Shown one piece after another: positions 21,902 to 33,014 of a DNA stretch of 53,683 nt. Made by a program: the position numbers and the translations under genes. The DNA comes from Chara braunii. Lineage: Eukaryota > Streptophyta > Charophyceae > Charales > Characeae. The first letter of the stretch is position 1. Every line of letters starts with the position of its first letter. The DNA is taken from the NCBI GenBank assembly GCA_003427395.1, contig BFEA01000230.1, positions 2,169,530 through 2,223,212 on the forward strand, read 5' to 3'. The notes beneath the pieces were generated by a model. That model did no database searches, was not told where the DNA came from, and saw only the letters and a program-made list of their open reading frames with translations.

Positions 21902-22971
21902 TGCAAGGAACATGAATATGGACGAAGCACAGAAATCCCCATTGCAAATCACAACTGAAGTCCAAGTAGTCAAAGCAAGAGCAGATAGCACATTGGAACC
22001 AATACACCATCCATTTGAGAACGATACAGTAAAACGTGAGTCAATGTCCAAGCCCAATCGGGCAACACCAACAACATAACCCAATGTAGCTCTCTCTCTT
22101 GAATGGCGTCAGACGCCCTATCTACCCTACAGCCTATCCTACAACTACAGCATGGAAGCAACCAGACGACTTGACGACCAGCGAGTGATGACGTCAACAC
22201 CAATGCGGACCTCCTCTCCCCCAGGTACGTCTCTCTCTCTCCTCCCTCACTCTTCCTTGTTATCCCACAAAGCGCCCTTCACCTCTGAAGAACCACCTTC
22301 GCCCTCACCTCCTTCAGCACTCTCATGCAGCCCGGCTATGGCTGCCAGCGCCCTGCGCCCAGGCTGCGCCCTACCGCTTAGCGCCAGCCTGCCTACTCTC
22401 AGCCTAGCGCAGCGCAGCACCTCGCAATGCCACAGCGTGCTGGCCTTGCTCACAATGGCCAAGATCCCTGCCCACTCGCCCGCTCTGCCTATATGCCTGT
22501 GTCTCGTGTGGGCGGTCTACCTCGAGCCTGCGCCTAGGCCCCAGTATCTGCGCCCAAGCCCAATGCAGATCGGGCCCAGGTAATACAGTTGCGCCCCTTA
22601 GGTTAGGGTCGTTGTCCATATTCAGACCCCGTACCGGTTTCCCATTGGTTTCCTCGGCCTCTACAACAAAATACTGCTTTTCCATAGGCCAGGGACCAAT
22701 GTGTGATGTGTCGGTCTCCCAGACTATCGCCCAGGACTCAACCAACCCTGGCCCTAGGCTCAACTGCCTTTGCAGGAGTCGGAGGCTCACGATGCACTTC
22801 AACCAACTGGAGTGCGGCAACTGTCTGATACCCACTTTGGGAAATGCTGAATGAAGGTCACTCGTGGATATTCTGGCCCGCCTTCACTTAGGGCGGGCAC
22901 GAGGCTTGCTGGGGCCTATGCCCAGAACATATGCATGTCCGCAAGGCCCCGTTGAGGGCTCAATCCTCACA
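21902..22971 (-). repeat. Element C 3' LTR (1,070 bp), inverted copy of element B LTR
   Basis: In minus orientation starts TGTGAGGATTG and ends TTCCTTGCA. It is very similar to 15,540-16,600 throughout. It directly follows an integrase and a polypurine tract, so it is the 3' LTR of element C. The B and C LTRs form a 1-kb inverted repeat with a 5.3-kb spacer. Confidence 0.88.
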
Positions 22972-22985
22972 TTCCATCCCCCTTC
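22972..22985 (-). promoter_or_regulatory. Polypurine tract of element C
   Basis: Minus strand GAAGGGGGATGGAA abuts the LTR start TGTGAGG. This is the normal primer for plus-strand DNA synthesis and supports the LTR boundary. Confidence 0.75.
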
Positions 22986-23007
22986 GCTTCGAAAGTCCGC
23001 TGAGATG

Positions 23008-23345
23008 CTTACTTCGCAGGTGCCTTCCCCTTTAGCTGCCTTTCATATTCAACTACCACCTGAGGTGTTGTTTTAATGAGTTCCTATCTGGTGAGCCACC
23101 GATCTTCTTTCGGATCTGTGTGATGCCTGAATCTGACTCTGTATTCTCTCTTGGGTTTTGGAGGTCTTCCTCTACCAAGAGGTCTGGGAACAGGCATGTC
23201 TCTGTGTTCCAGAATGTCGTCGATGTCCACGTGGCCATCCATGGTTGGGGGCAGCATTGATCTCCATGAAGGAAATTGATCTGTCTCAACGAAAGGTGCA
23301 AGCTTTGAGGCGTGAAAAACAGGGTAAATGCGAAGGTGACCAGGG
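23008..23345 (-). pseudogene. Element C chromodomain-like C-terminal tail
   Basis: A minus-strand frame reads 'FHASKLAPFVETDQFPS', 'HVDIDDILEHRDMP', 'EYRVRFRHHTDPKEDRW' and 'VVVEYERQL'. This is the pattern of a divergent chromodomain following the integrase: strand, 'YRVRF' strand, acidic-Trp, final helix. One in-frame stop lies between 'RWLTR' and 'ELIKT' (TAG at a probable Glu codon). The frame differs from the upstream integrase, so a frameshift near 23,345 separates them. Confidence 0.65.
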
Positions 23346-23347
23346 AT

Positions 23348-24550
23348 TTAGATAACATAGGAAGGACCATCCAGGTCATCCCCAACTACGTCCAAGACTT
23401 CCCAAGGACCGAAATACTGTGGCATTAGTTTAGGAGAGATTCCGACTTCCTGTCCTAACTCACTAGCCTTGACCCAGACACGTTCCCCTACCTGAAATGT
23501 GGACTGTCGACGATGTTTGTTCTCAGAAGCAATCATTGCTTCCTGAGATTTCCTGATGTGCTCGACAGCTTGCTGCAACAACTTCTCATACTGCACACCA
23601 TACTCAAGTGTGCCCGGTGTTGCAGAGGGTCGGTTTTCAGGCAGGAGGAAGTCCAGCGCTGATCTAGGCTTCCATCCTAAGTGCAACTGGTCACGGTTAG
23701 GACTGACGCCGGTACTGTTGTGTACAGCGTTGTTGTACAAGCTGACAATGAGAGGCAATTTCTCATCCCAGTCGTCCTGGTTGGGCTTGATGTAATGCCT
23801 CAGCAGATGTTGTACAACTTTGTTCATCTGTTCGGCCTGTCCGTTGGCTTCGGGATGATTCCCAGAAGGCATTTGAAGTTGACTGCCTAATTGCTCAGCA
23901 GTCTTCTTTCACAACTCACTTGTAAAGCGAACATCTCTGTCACTAACGATTGACTTTGGCAATCCGAAATCACGCACTCAGTTGTCCATGAAGAGCTTGA
24001 TGACGTGCTCAGTTCTCGCAGTCTCTGTCATGGCAATCAGTCTAGCGAACTTGGTAAACCTGTCTATGATAACAAAGATATGTCTCTTGCCACTCCTGCT
24101 GGTGACCAGGGTGTCCATGAAATCCATGGAGATAATCTGTCCCGGTCCAGCGGGAATGGGCAAGGGCTTCAGCAACCCAACTGGTGCTTGGGTTCTTGGC
24201 TTGTCTCGCTGACAGACCTGGCAGGTCTGCACATACATCTTTGCATCGTCTAGCATACCGGACCACCAAAATCGTTGTATCAAATTAGCACTTGTCTTTT
24301 TGTAGCCAAAATGTCCCATTGCATCATGACATTCTCCTAAAAACAAATTGCGCAAATTCTCCCTAGCAGGAATCACTAATCTATTATTACCAGCCTTTTC
24401 CATAAAGATTAACCCATCCACCATCACAAACCCATCTTTTGTGGCCTTGTCTTTAGCCTGCAGTTTGCGGATGATGTCCATCGTGATAGGGTCTTCCTGA
24501 TAGGCTTCCACCAACGATCGAGTTACTTCTTCTGATATGCCGAATTCATA
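23348..24550 (-). pseudogene. Element C integrase
   Basis: One minus-strand frame with two TGA stops at 23,978-23,980 and 23,909-23,911. In order it has a zinc finger ('HDAMGHFGYKKT' then 'CQVCQRDK'), 'IISMDFMDTL' with the first catalytic Asp, 'SIVSDRDVRF' with the second, and 'HPEANGQAEQMN' with the Glu. It ends with 'LMPQYFGPWEVLDVV', the GPY/F module. All DD35E residues survive. The second stop replaces a Trp codon (TGG to TGA). The copy is cut at about 24,560; RNase H, reverse transcriptase and gag are absent. Confidence 0.9.
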
Positions 24551-24559
24551 AACTACGGT

Positions 24560-25511
24560 ATGATGGCCGAATAGAGGGCCGAGCTAATGAAGCTCGCGTA
24601 CCCAGTAATGCCTGATACCAAGGAGCAGGGAGAGGGGTGAAGCGACTTAACTCGTCAGCAAAAGAGTACAGTTGTATTCTTGGAATGATCCCTTCAACCG
24701 TTATAATAGAAGAAGAGCGGGAAAAGCCACGGCCTGAGCGAACGGAAGCCGAACTGACGGAAAGGGCGGGGGTGAAGAAGAAAACGGGAGAGGGCAAAGT
24801 TGAGGAGGACTGCGAGGCAGGGATGGTAAAGGCGGGAAGCTGAAAATATTTAAAATTTTGAATTCTGGTAGCTCGGGAAGACGGAGCCAAAAGAGAAAGC
24901 GGGAGGGGACAAAATCGGGGGAGACTGCGAGAGGGGGAGTGACTTCGATCATAGGAGTTAGCGAAAGGAAGGCTGCGATTAGGAGAAGAAAACCGAGGCA
25001 AACAGGAAAGGTAAGGGCGGGAAGTTTAAAAAATTGGTGGCTCAGAAGGTGGAGGCGGAATCCTAGTATGAAGGGGGAGGGGAAAGAGTATAAAAGAAAA
25101 AAGGAGAGAGAGAAAGGGGGGGATCCTAACGCACATATGAACTAGCGTCCGGTGGACGTAGTGAACGGCGTAGCGCTGTGCTCGTCATCGTGAGAGTGAA
25201 CGAGAGAGAGGAACAAGGAGAAAGATAGATAGGGTGCACGTCATCAAAGAGAGCGGGAGAGAGAGAGGAACAGAGAGGGATAGGAACAGGGGGAAGGAGA
25301 GTGAGGGCGCACATCGTCAGAGAGAGAGCGGGAGAGAGAGGAAGGGAGAGTGATAAGAACAGGGGGAAGGAGAGTGAGGGCGAGAGAGAGCGAGAGAGAG
25401 AGGAAGGGAGAGTGATAGGAATAGGGGGAAGGAGAGAGAGGGCGCACGTCGTCAACGGGGTTGGAAGAGAGATAGAGAGAGCGGGGGGGGAAGGACAGCG
25501 AGTGCGACCAT

Positions 25512-25512
<1 letters not shown>
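24560..25512. repeat. Purine-rich DNA with direct repeats
   Basis: 'gactgcgag', 'aaagcgggag' and 'ggcgggaagyt' blocks occur twice (about 24,725-24,845 and 24,885-25,035). From 25,250 to 25,470 there is a roughly 75-bp minisatellite with 'agggggaaggagag' in each unit. No gene recognised. Confidence 0.6.
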
Positions 25513-25603
<91 letters not shown>

Positions 25604-25604
25604 N

Positions 25605-25699
<95 letters not shown>

Positions 25700-25700
25700 A
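25513..25700. repeat. (GA)n microsatellite
   Basis: About 170 bp of nearly pure GA dinucleotide, with an N at 25,604. Its length in the assembly is unreliable. Confidence 0.95.
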
Positions 25701-26234
25701 ACGAGAAAGAGGGAAAACCCGTTCGCCACAGAGCGTCTCTCTCTTCTCCGGCTATTACGAAGCACTCACTGCGAGGTACTTGGGCCGTATATGTGGACTG
25801 GTGTCGATCTGTCGAACCACTCATAGCGCCTCACGCTCTCTAGCTATACGAATAGCTCGGGGCGCTGTACCTTGGCTATAATTACGGCCGGGTGCCGATC
25901 AGTTATGCTACGGATCCGAGCGCAGCCCGACACCCGCTCCCCGGGCCCGGTTCGTGCTCATGTCTTGAGCTTCGTGCTGCGCGCTTCGTGGGGACGATGC
26001 TACTTCGAACGTACTTCGTGTTTACTGATCTGGTGAGCGGTTTTTGTGTGGCGCTATTTGGCTCGGTGTTACTTGGTACCTGGTTTCCGCGGCGGCAGAG
26101 AGGGAGAGAGAGAAAAAAAGAGAGAAAAAAGGAGAGAAAGGGGGGAGGCTAACTTTGTTTGAACCGCTGGTCAACTTCCGTAACTTTGTGACTGGGAGGC
26201 CATAGTTACTCGGTACGTACTGTGCCGGGTCGTG

Positions 26235-26800
26235 AGGAGCCTGGCCTAGATCGAACTTGCTTCAATCAGTTGCTCTTGCTGTTTTCTGTACTCAGCTGCA
26301 AAGGTGTTGTTCGAAATACAGACGAGTTACTTACCTGTTTGCTTGATCATGAACTGCTCTTGGTCTCGATCAGACTTGCCTTATTCAGTTGCTCTCGCTG
26401 TTTTCTGTACTCAGCCACGAAGGTGCTGTTAGAAATATGGGTAGGCTTATTCGCTTGTTTGCTTGATCGTGAACTGCTCTTGGTCTCGATCGAACTTGTC
26501 TCATTTAGTTGTTCTCGCTGTTTTCTGTACTCAACGACGAATGTGTTGCTCGAAATATGGGTGGGCTTATTCGCTTGTTTGCTTAATCATGAACTGCTCC
26601 TGGTATCGATCGCACTTGCATTATTCAGTTGCTCTCACTATCTTCTGTGCTCAGCCTCAAAGGTGCAGTTCACTTTATAGTAGAGTTGTTCGCTTGTTTG
26701 CTTGAGCCTGAACAACACTCGGTCTCGTTCGTAGTCGTGCTGTTCAATTATTTTTTGCTTGTTGATGTACTAAGCCTCGAAGGCCCTGTTTGAGTCACAG
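26235..26800 (+). repeat. 120-bp minisatellite with an open frame
   Basis: Units starting at about 26,341, 26,461, 26,581 and 26,701 ('gcttgatcatgaactgctc' type) are exactly 120 bp apart, with a partial unit before. As 120 is a multiple of three, the plus strand keeps one frame open from 26,222 to 26,680. It encodes a 40-residue Leu/Cys-rich repeat with 'HELLLVSI' and 'FSCSRCFLYS' in each unit. No known protein is recognised. Openness may simply follow from the period. Confidence 0.8.
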
Positions 26801-27239
26801 TGTGGCCACTACCTGGTCCTTATCACACTCGAGCTGCTCAATCGTTTTCGCTCGCTCGAATTGCGATAAAGCCGCTCACTTGTTTTTCTGATCCAACACT
26901 ACACCCGGTCCCGACTTCTGGTGCGAGCCAATTTCTGGGTCTTTCCAACCAGTAGACGCTCCCTGGTTCTCAAACTCGGCCTAGCCAGAGAAACTCTCGT
27001 TGGAGTAGGTAGCTTCGGCTTCGCCCGCTGGTGCTCGAAAAGACGAAGGTCTTCTAACTTTTGGCGACGATAGACTCTGTAGAAGAAGGGATTTTTGAGA
27101 GCGGGGCTTTTCCGCTAGTCTAGAGGCGCCATGAACATCGGTCACTCTAGGGGTAAGAGCAGCTGCAAGCGCTTGGAGGCAGGAACAACCTTGAGGGGTC
27201 CTACGGTGAGAACGGTGGTCCGCTAGTTACTGTTAGTTG
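26801..27239. other. No gene recognised
   Basis: GC-moderate DNA between the 120-bp repeat and the hAT relic. It may contain the 3' terminal region of the hAT element, but I could not identify terminal repeats. Confidence 0.4.
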
Positions 27240-27699
27240 TTAGGGGTAGACCAACGCAAGGAAAACGACGGACGTGTCGAGGTGCGTGTGAACGAAGATG
27301 TGGGAGGTCCCAACAGAGGTCAAATAGGGATGGCCACGGCAAGGAGCGCCAAAAACAGACACGCACGACAACGTGCTTCTGCGTATGCCCTCCTTGTATG
27401 GAAGAATGTGCTCCCTCCTTGTGTACGAGTCGTCTGAGTCAGATTTCTCACACCGCCACATACCTTCTAATTTCTCCGCCTTGTCCGATGACTCCTCATC
27501 ATTCCAATCCCCCTCCTCCCACTCCCTTAGTCTGCCTCTTTGTGCTATAGATGTGGCACCACCCCCATAGATGGGTTGTGGCACAAATGTAGATCCAATT
27601 GCTGACCCCGTTAGTATTCCATCTGTGCATTCATTCCCTGCAGCAGCTTCGTCACCCTCTTCGCCTGCATCCGTCTCAATATTCGTCAAGCCCAACCAG

Positions 27700-29630
27700 C
27701 CACTGTTATTTGTCGCCGTGCTCTACACCCTTCCTTCATATCGGAGTTCCCGTGGAGATACACCAATTTCTCCACTCTCTCGTGTTCCAGCTTGTTGCGA
27801 TCCTTGACGTGCATGAGGGCCCATGTGCTTCAATTCCTCTCATTCGGGGCGGTGGTTGTCCATAGTGCCAATCGCTGCAAAGTTGTGTGTCCCCTCCCAT
27901 GATCCTCCCACTAATCCAATGCACTGTCCATCCTCCCACGGCGCTGCACCTCCGGATCTTTGAAGATTCCTTGCTCCTTTGGAACGCATACAAGGAGTCA
28001 GTGCACTTCTCGTACTGTGGTGTCCCCCGACCCCCCACAAGATGCTCAACAACACTTCAGCACGCTGTCCCTCTGTCAACGGAGCTGCAAACGCACAATT
28101 CTTCAACGTCACTGCTGCGTCGTAAACACGTGAGATGCAATGCACATCACGATCAACGATCCGCAATATCGAGTATGCCCCCTCCATCAAATCGAACACA
28201 TTATGAATATCAATCCAAAAATGGGTAGACTGCACCAACCGCTCGACAAGACGTGCCTTATCCCGAATGGCGTTTGGCCACTGTATCTTTTCCCACTCCA
28301 TGCTGTTCACCGTGTCTTTCACTTGCGTCTCTTTGTCCTTCAAGCGCTTGAGCATGATAAATTTTGTCCCAGATCTTGTTGCATTTGACCTCTTAAAGAC
28401 AATCTTGCCATGTCCGTAAAGCATCTCCCACGGCCCGCTGTGAATCCTGAAGAACTTGACGACTTCGTTCTCATCATTAAGGATCATTTTTGCCCATCCC
28501 ATTTTCCCCAGGTCATGGAGGGACAAGTTCATGAAGTGCGGGGCACATGGGATCCATTAGATATGAGAACATTTTGGATCCTTGCCCAACGCCTTAGTAG
28601 CTGTCTTGTTGGATGCGAAGGAGTCAGTGCAAATGACACTTACCTGTCTGTTCGCCCTCAGGAAGCTTTTTCATGACTCAAGCATTGCAACGAAGTTCTT
28701 GTCTTTCCTCTTCACATGATCACACTTAATGAAAATTGGTCGGTCTCTGCCCGCTAGGATGTAGTTCAACATAGAGCGACCACAGATGTCGGTAGTGCCA
28801 TCTGTGATGAGTGTACATCCCGTCTTCTTCCAGTCAACGCGTAGTTTAGCGTCTCACTCCAAATACGTCTCCTTCCTAGAGTTAAGGAGTTTTTCCCGCA
28901 ATGCGTCATATAGGACGTGCTTCAACGGACAGCGAGTTGCAGACTGAGGCCCGAAGCAGAGTTCACATAACTTCTTCCAATTGTTGCTCTTCACCACATT
29001 GAACGATATGGCATTTTGCGCGAAGAGGTTCATGGCAGCCAAATCAATCTCCCGCTGGCGCGGGTTGCAGACATATCGACCCATAGGTATCTGCCTTAGT
29101 GTCCTCGCAGGTGTCGGTCTGCTTGTGACCTCTATTGCAGTTGTGTCTGTCATTGTTGTTGCCTCTCCACCTTGTTCCACAGCTGCTCCACCTCCGATGT
29201 CATCACCGCCACAAATGGCAGGAAGAGGGAGATCTTGAACTGTATGTGTTGCAGCCTTATCCTCCCGCTGCAACATCTCTGCGATGTCAGGTGGGAACTC
29301 CACACCCGTAGCACGCAACCTCTTGTAGATCATCGTGGTTACATTCGGGCACCGAGATACCTGCCTCTTCTTTGTAAAGTGTTCGATCGTGCGTGGGTGG
29401 TTGCCAGGGAACATAAGTCCGCACAAGAGGCACTTCATCTCCCTCCCGCCATGGGTTTTCGCCCCTTTTGACCTCCCGCCGCCAACCTATTCCACACGCA
29501 GTGCTCTCCCGGCTTCCATGCAAGTTTCGGGTCCACATAGAACTCCTTTGTCCTGCTTCCCGTTGCACCCCCCAAAAGCTCGCTTGCAGATGCAAATGGT
29601 CGTGCCATTGCCACAACTTCACAACCGCAG
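27700..29630 (-). pseudogene. hAT-superfamily transposase (broken)
   Basis: Minus-strand order: N-terminal 'YVDPKLAWKPGEHCVW' block; a BED-like finger (C-L-L-C, later H and C) at about 29,340-29,438; 'KTGCTLITDGTTDICGR' with the probable catalytic Asp; 'VICTDSFASN'; 'WIPCAPHFMNL', matching the hAT C-x2-H motif; 'RSGTKFIMLKRL'; and a C-terminal dimerisation domain with 'ERN', 'STWALMHVKDRNKLEHERVEKL' and 'VYLHGN'. It carries a frameshift near 29,445, TGA at 28,854-28,856, further stops near 28,670 and 28,560, and TGA at 27,830-27,832 exactly where hAT proteins have the Trp of ERN-W. It cannot be active. Confidence 0.85.
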
Positions 29631-30260
29631 TTGTTGTTGCAAGTGCTGCAACAATTGTTAATGCGAATTTGCAAAAGATGTTGTAACAGATGCTGCTGTT
29701 GTTGCAACTGTTGCTGCACATGGTTTACAGCTCCGTTAGTCGCTGATGTGGTACTTGCTGCTGTGACTGTTGCTTGCGACTGTTGCTACAACTGTCGCAG
29801 CAATTGCTGTCGCACCAGACGCGGGATGGTCACTGCTGACGTGGTATTAAAAAAAAAAAAAAAAAATAGCACGTGTGGTAAAGGTGAGGGTCAAATGTAT
29901 TTGAAAGCAGCACGTCCAATGCCTGCAATTCAAGCGGGTCCAATGTCTGCTGACGTGGCTGGCCCGCTGCTGTTCATGTGGTAGGCCTGTTGTTGAAGTG
30001 TCTGGCGTGCTGCTGCTGACGTCAGTCATCCGCTGATCTTGTGTCAGATCCGCTGCTGACGTCGTCAGCCCGATGATGGCGTCATCGGACTGCTGTTGCA
30101 CTCGCTGCTGCTATAACTACCAACGTAGCTGCAACAGCAGCTACTGACGTCGGTGGTCTGCCGCGAACATGGCAGCTACACTACCTGCATACGTGGCAGG
30201 TCTCCTGTTGACATCAGGGGCCCCTATGGTGAAAGCTCTGCCATTATCTGCAACAGATTA
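29631..30260. repeat. hAT 5' subterminal region, CTG-rich with TGACGT repeats
   Basis: CTG/TTG-rich DNA next to the transposase N-terminus. 'TGACGT' recurs near 29,836, 29,950, 30,013, 30,054 and 30,143, mostly as 'gctgctgacgt'. Clustered short repeats beside a hAT gene are the usual transposase-binding subterminal region. I could not fix the terminal inverted repeats. Confidence 0.5.
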
Positions 30261-30469
30261 GAAAACAACGAGCACATGGGTCGATAACAACTAGTTAGAT
30301 TTATAGATCGATCGTTTGATGGATTGCTTAATTGATTGATTGACTGAATACAACATTGACCGGTAAGTTGATTGATTGGCTAATTGATTGTTTCACATGA
30401 TGAATCAATCAATCAATCATCTATCTTTGTGAGGTTTTTGTTCCTCGGCAGGCCTAAGGGGCCCCCTGA

Positions 30470-31112
30470 TATAGATGTGCCCGCCCTAAGTGAAAGCGTG
30501 CCTAACAAATCACGAAAGGCCCAGGACTGTCAATTTCGTATGTCGGGTACAGGCAGTTGTGTCGCGCCAGTTGGTTGAGGGAACCTAGGCCCCGAGCAGC
30601 AAAGATTTTCCACGGCCTTTTAGGCCTTTCTGAAATGATGGTCCGTGGTAGGATTCGCAGCAATATACACAGACAGTTGGGAAGCCTAACTGAACGAGGC
30701 CCAGCAGTTGCAGCAGAGGCCCATCCATAGCCCTGCCTCCATAGTTGGTTGGGGCTTGGATGTATACCAAGGCCCCTTAGGCCTTGGAATGTACACAGAC
30801 AGTTGGTCTTCGGGTGTACAGAGGGCAGACGTGGGTGGAAGACGAGGAAGAAGGCAAGATGATGATGATGATGATGATGTGAGGGCACATACTTGGTATT
30901 GGCGATGGTCTGGATTGTAGGGAGAAGGGGCCTCGATACTGTTGTTGGTGGTGGCGAGAGCAAGCTCTCATTGACATTCGGTTTTCAGAGTTACGATTCT
31001 CCATTCGTGTTAGATTGGTGTGATGTTGCTCTCTGGATACTGATACTTTCTGGCATTCAATGTGATTGTGCAATCTGGATTTTGTCATCTCGCTATTGCT
31101 CATTTTCCTTGC
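30470..31112 (+). repeat. Diverged LTR related to elements B and C
   Basis: 'cccgccctaagtgaa' followed by 'acaggcagttg' and 'ccagttggttga' repeats the block order of LTR B (15,600-15,710), and the segment ends 'ttttccttgca' like LTR B. No primer site follows. It is best read as an old solo LTR of a related family. (ATG)n lies at 30,860-30,880. Confidence 0.5.
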
Positions 31113-31124
31113 ACCTTGATTGAA

Positions 31125-31295
31125 TGATTGATAAATAAAAAGGGGAAAAGGGAAGGACAGCACAACAGAAAGAGAGAGAAGAGAGAGAGAGCGAGAGAGA
31201 GAGGGTAGTAGGGTACATGTTGGGGAGGGTCGCGGTTGGAGGAGTATTATCACATAGTCCTAACCCTTCCCGACCCTCTATCTCTGTCTCTAAAC

Positions 31296-31334
<39 letters not shown>

Positions 31335-31335
31335 T

Positions 31336-31416
<81 letters not shown>

Positions 31417-31420
31417 TACT
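31125..31420. repeat. Palindromic microsatellite element, copy 1
   Basis: Order: GATT remnants, A-rich, GA-rich (31,165-31,205), a hairpin-capable core 'ggggagggtcg ... cccttcccgaccc' (31,213-31,280), then (AATC)n changing to (GATT)n at 31,333-31,340. The last part is a near-perfect palindrome of about 110 bp. Copies 2 and 3 lie at 32,240-32,570 and 32,805-33,014. Confidence 0.7.
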
Positions 31421-32239
31421 TGATGTGAAACGGTTTTCACCTTTGCAGTAGCAGATGCAGATCCCAGGGCTCGATCCCTAGACCTTGCCCTCAACCGTGT
31501 ACAGTTAATCAAGTCGACCCTGTGTGTTTGAATACTTGACTTGTGTCTTAACAATCGCCTGTTGTCTGTTGCGGGTTAGTGTGGTCGTCGGGGCTCGATC
31601 CACAGGTTTGTCGAGTAGGGGTCATAGCTATCTAGAAGTGGTAGTTGCTACAGTCGTGAGAAGGTCAAGGTCGCAGCTGCTACAGTCCCGAAAGGCCAAG
31701 TCTAAAAACTTCCGGAAGGTCCGGAAGTGGCCTTTCGAGGATTGTTGAAGTGAGGCCAGTGGCAAGTGGGCAAGTGGGCCGTACAACCTCACCTAGTCAG
31801 CGGTACCCTGTCCCTTTCGCACTTTGTTCAGTCACCAAGTACCATGTGGGACTGTGTGCACCTTGGCCCCGGTGGAAAGGAGCAGACCAGTGACCAACCG
31901 AAGTATAAATCAAGAAGCAGCCTCTATTAATTCATTCATTCAGATCAGGAGTCGTGCAGAAGCGCTGCCTGAGCGACTTGTGCAAGGAGGTTTGCAGCTG
32001 CCTGAGGGAGAAGTGGGTTTTGAAGGAGACGAAGCGGCCATAGCCGCTAGTTAGTAGCAGCCTAGCAGGGAGTAGAAAGCAGCCATAGCTGTTGTAGGTC
32101 AGAGATAGGCAATAACGTGTATGCATGTGAGTGTTCATTGAAGTGTGTGCGTATGTGAGACATCCGGGGAGATCCAGAGTAGCGTGCATGTGAACAGTTG
32201 TTGAGGACACAATGTCGCAAGGGTGTTGTGAGGCATCGA
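31421..32239. other. No gene recognised
   Basis: Unique-looking DNA between two palindromic microsatellite elements. 'ggctcgatcc' occurs at 31,469 and 31,589, but no full tRNA or SINE is seen. Confidence 0.5.
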
Positions 32240-32492
32240 CCTTGGTTTATTTATTGAAAAAATAAAACACACAAAGGAAAGGGAGGAGACAACACGAGAG
32301 AAAGAGAGAGAGAGAGTAGTAGGGGACTTGTTGGGAAGGGTCTAGGTTGGTGGAGTATCAGTAGAGAGTCCCGACCCTCCCCAACTCTCTCTCTCTCTCT
32401 CAACCCAATCAAACAATCAATCGATCAATCAATCAAACAATCAATCAAACAATCATCAACCTTAATGGATTGATTGATTAATTGATTGATTA

Positions 32493-32527
<35 letters not shown>

Positions 32528-32804
32528 CATTCATTCATTCATTCATTCATTCATTCATTCATTCAATGTTTGATTGGTTGATCGATTGTTTCACTTGATC
32601 GATCATTCAGTCAATCAATCAATCAATAAATCAATCAATAAATCAATCAATCAATCAAACAGTCCATCAATCAATTAATCAATCAATCAAACAAACAAAC
32701 AGTCAATCAATCAATCAACCAGTCTCAATCAGTCATTCAATCATTCAATTGGCGATTGAATGATTGATTGACTGATTGAGACTGATTGAGACTGATTGAG
32801 ACTG
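32240..32804. repeat. Palindromic microsatellite element, copy 2, plus AATC/GATT arrays
   Basis: The same order as copy 1: A-rich, GA-rich, core 'gttgggaagggtc ... cgaccctccccaac', CT-rich, (AATC)n and variants, (GATT)n, (CATT)n. The core arms are complementary. The arrays continue with AATC and GATT blocks facing each other to 32,820. Confidence 0.7.
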
Positions 32805-32945
32805 ATTGATTGATTGATTTAAAAGGAAAAAAAACAAAGGAGAGGGAGAGAAAGAAAGAAAGAGAGAGTGAGAAGGGGTAGTAGGGTATGTGTCGGGGAG
32901 GATCAGGGTTGGGGGACAATCCAGAGAGAGTCCCAACCCTCCCCG

Positions 32946-33014
<69 letters not shown>
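32805..33014. repeat. Palindromic microsatellite element, copy 3
   Basis: A-rich, GA-rich, then the core 'gtcggggagg ... agggttggggga' facing 'gtcccaaccctccccgag', followed by (CT)n that runs into the assembly gap. Confidence 0.7.

Noticed and set aside
25126-25881. Open frames of alternating Ser-Leu or Arg-Glu
   Set aside because: Pure translation of a GA/CT microsatellite with an N.
31290-31420. Possible CRISPR-like or regular repeat arrays in the GATT/AATC and 39-41 kb regions
   Set aside because: No constant-length spacers and a eukaryotic context; the repeats are microsatellites or hairpins with variable arms.
31469-31600. Two 'ggctcgatcc' sites resembling a tRNA B box, suggesting a SINE or tRNA
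   Set aside because: No A box at the right spacing and no cloverleaf arms could be drawn.
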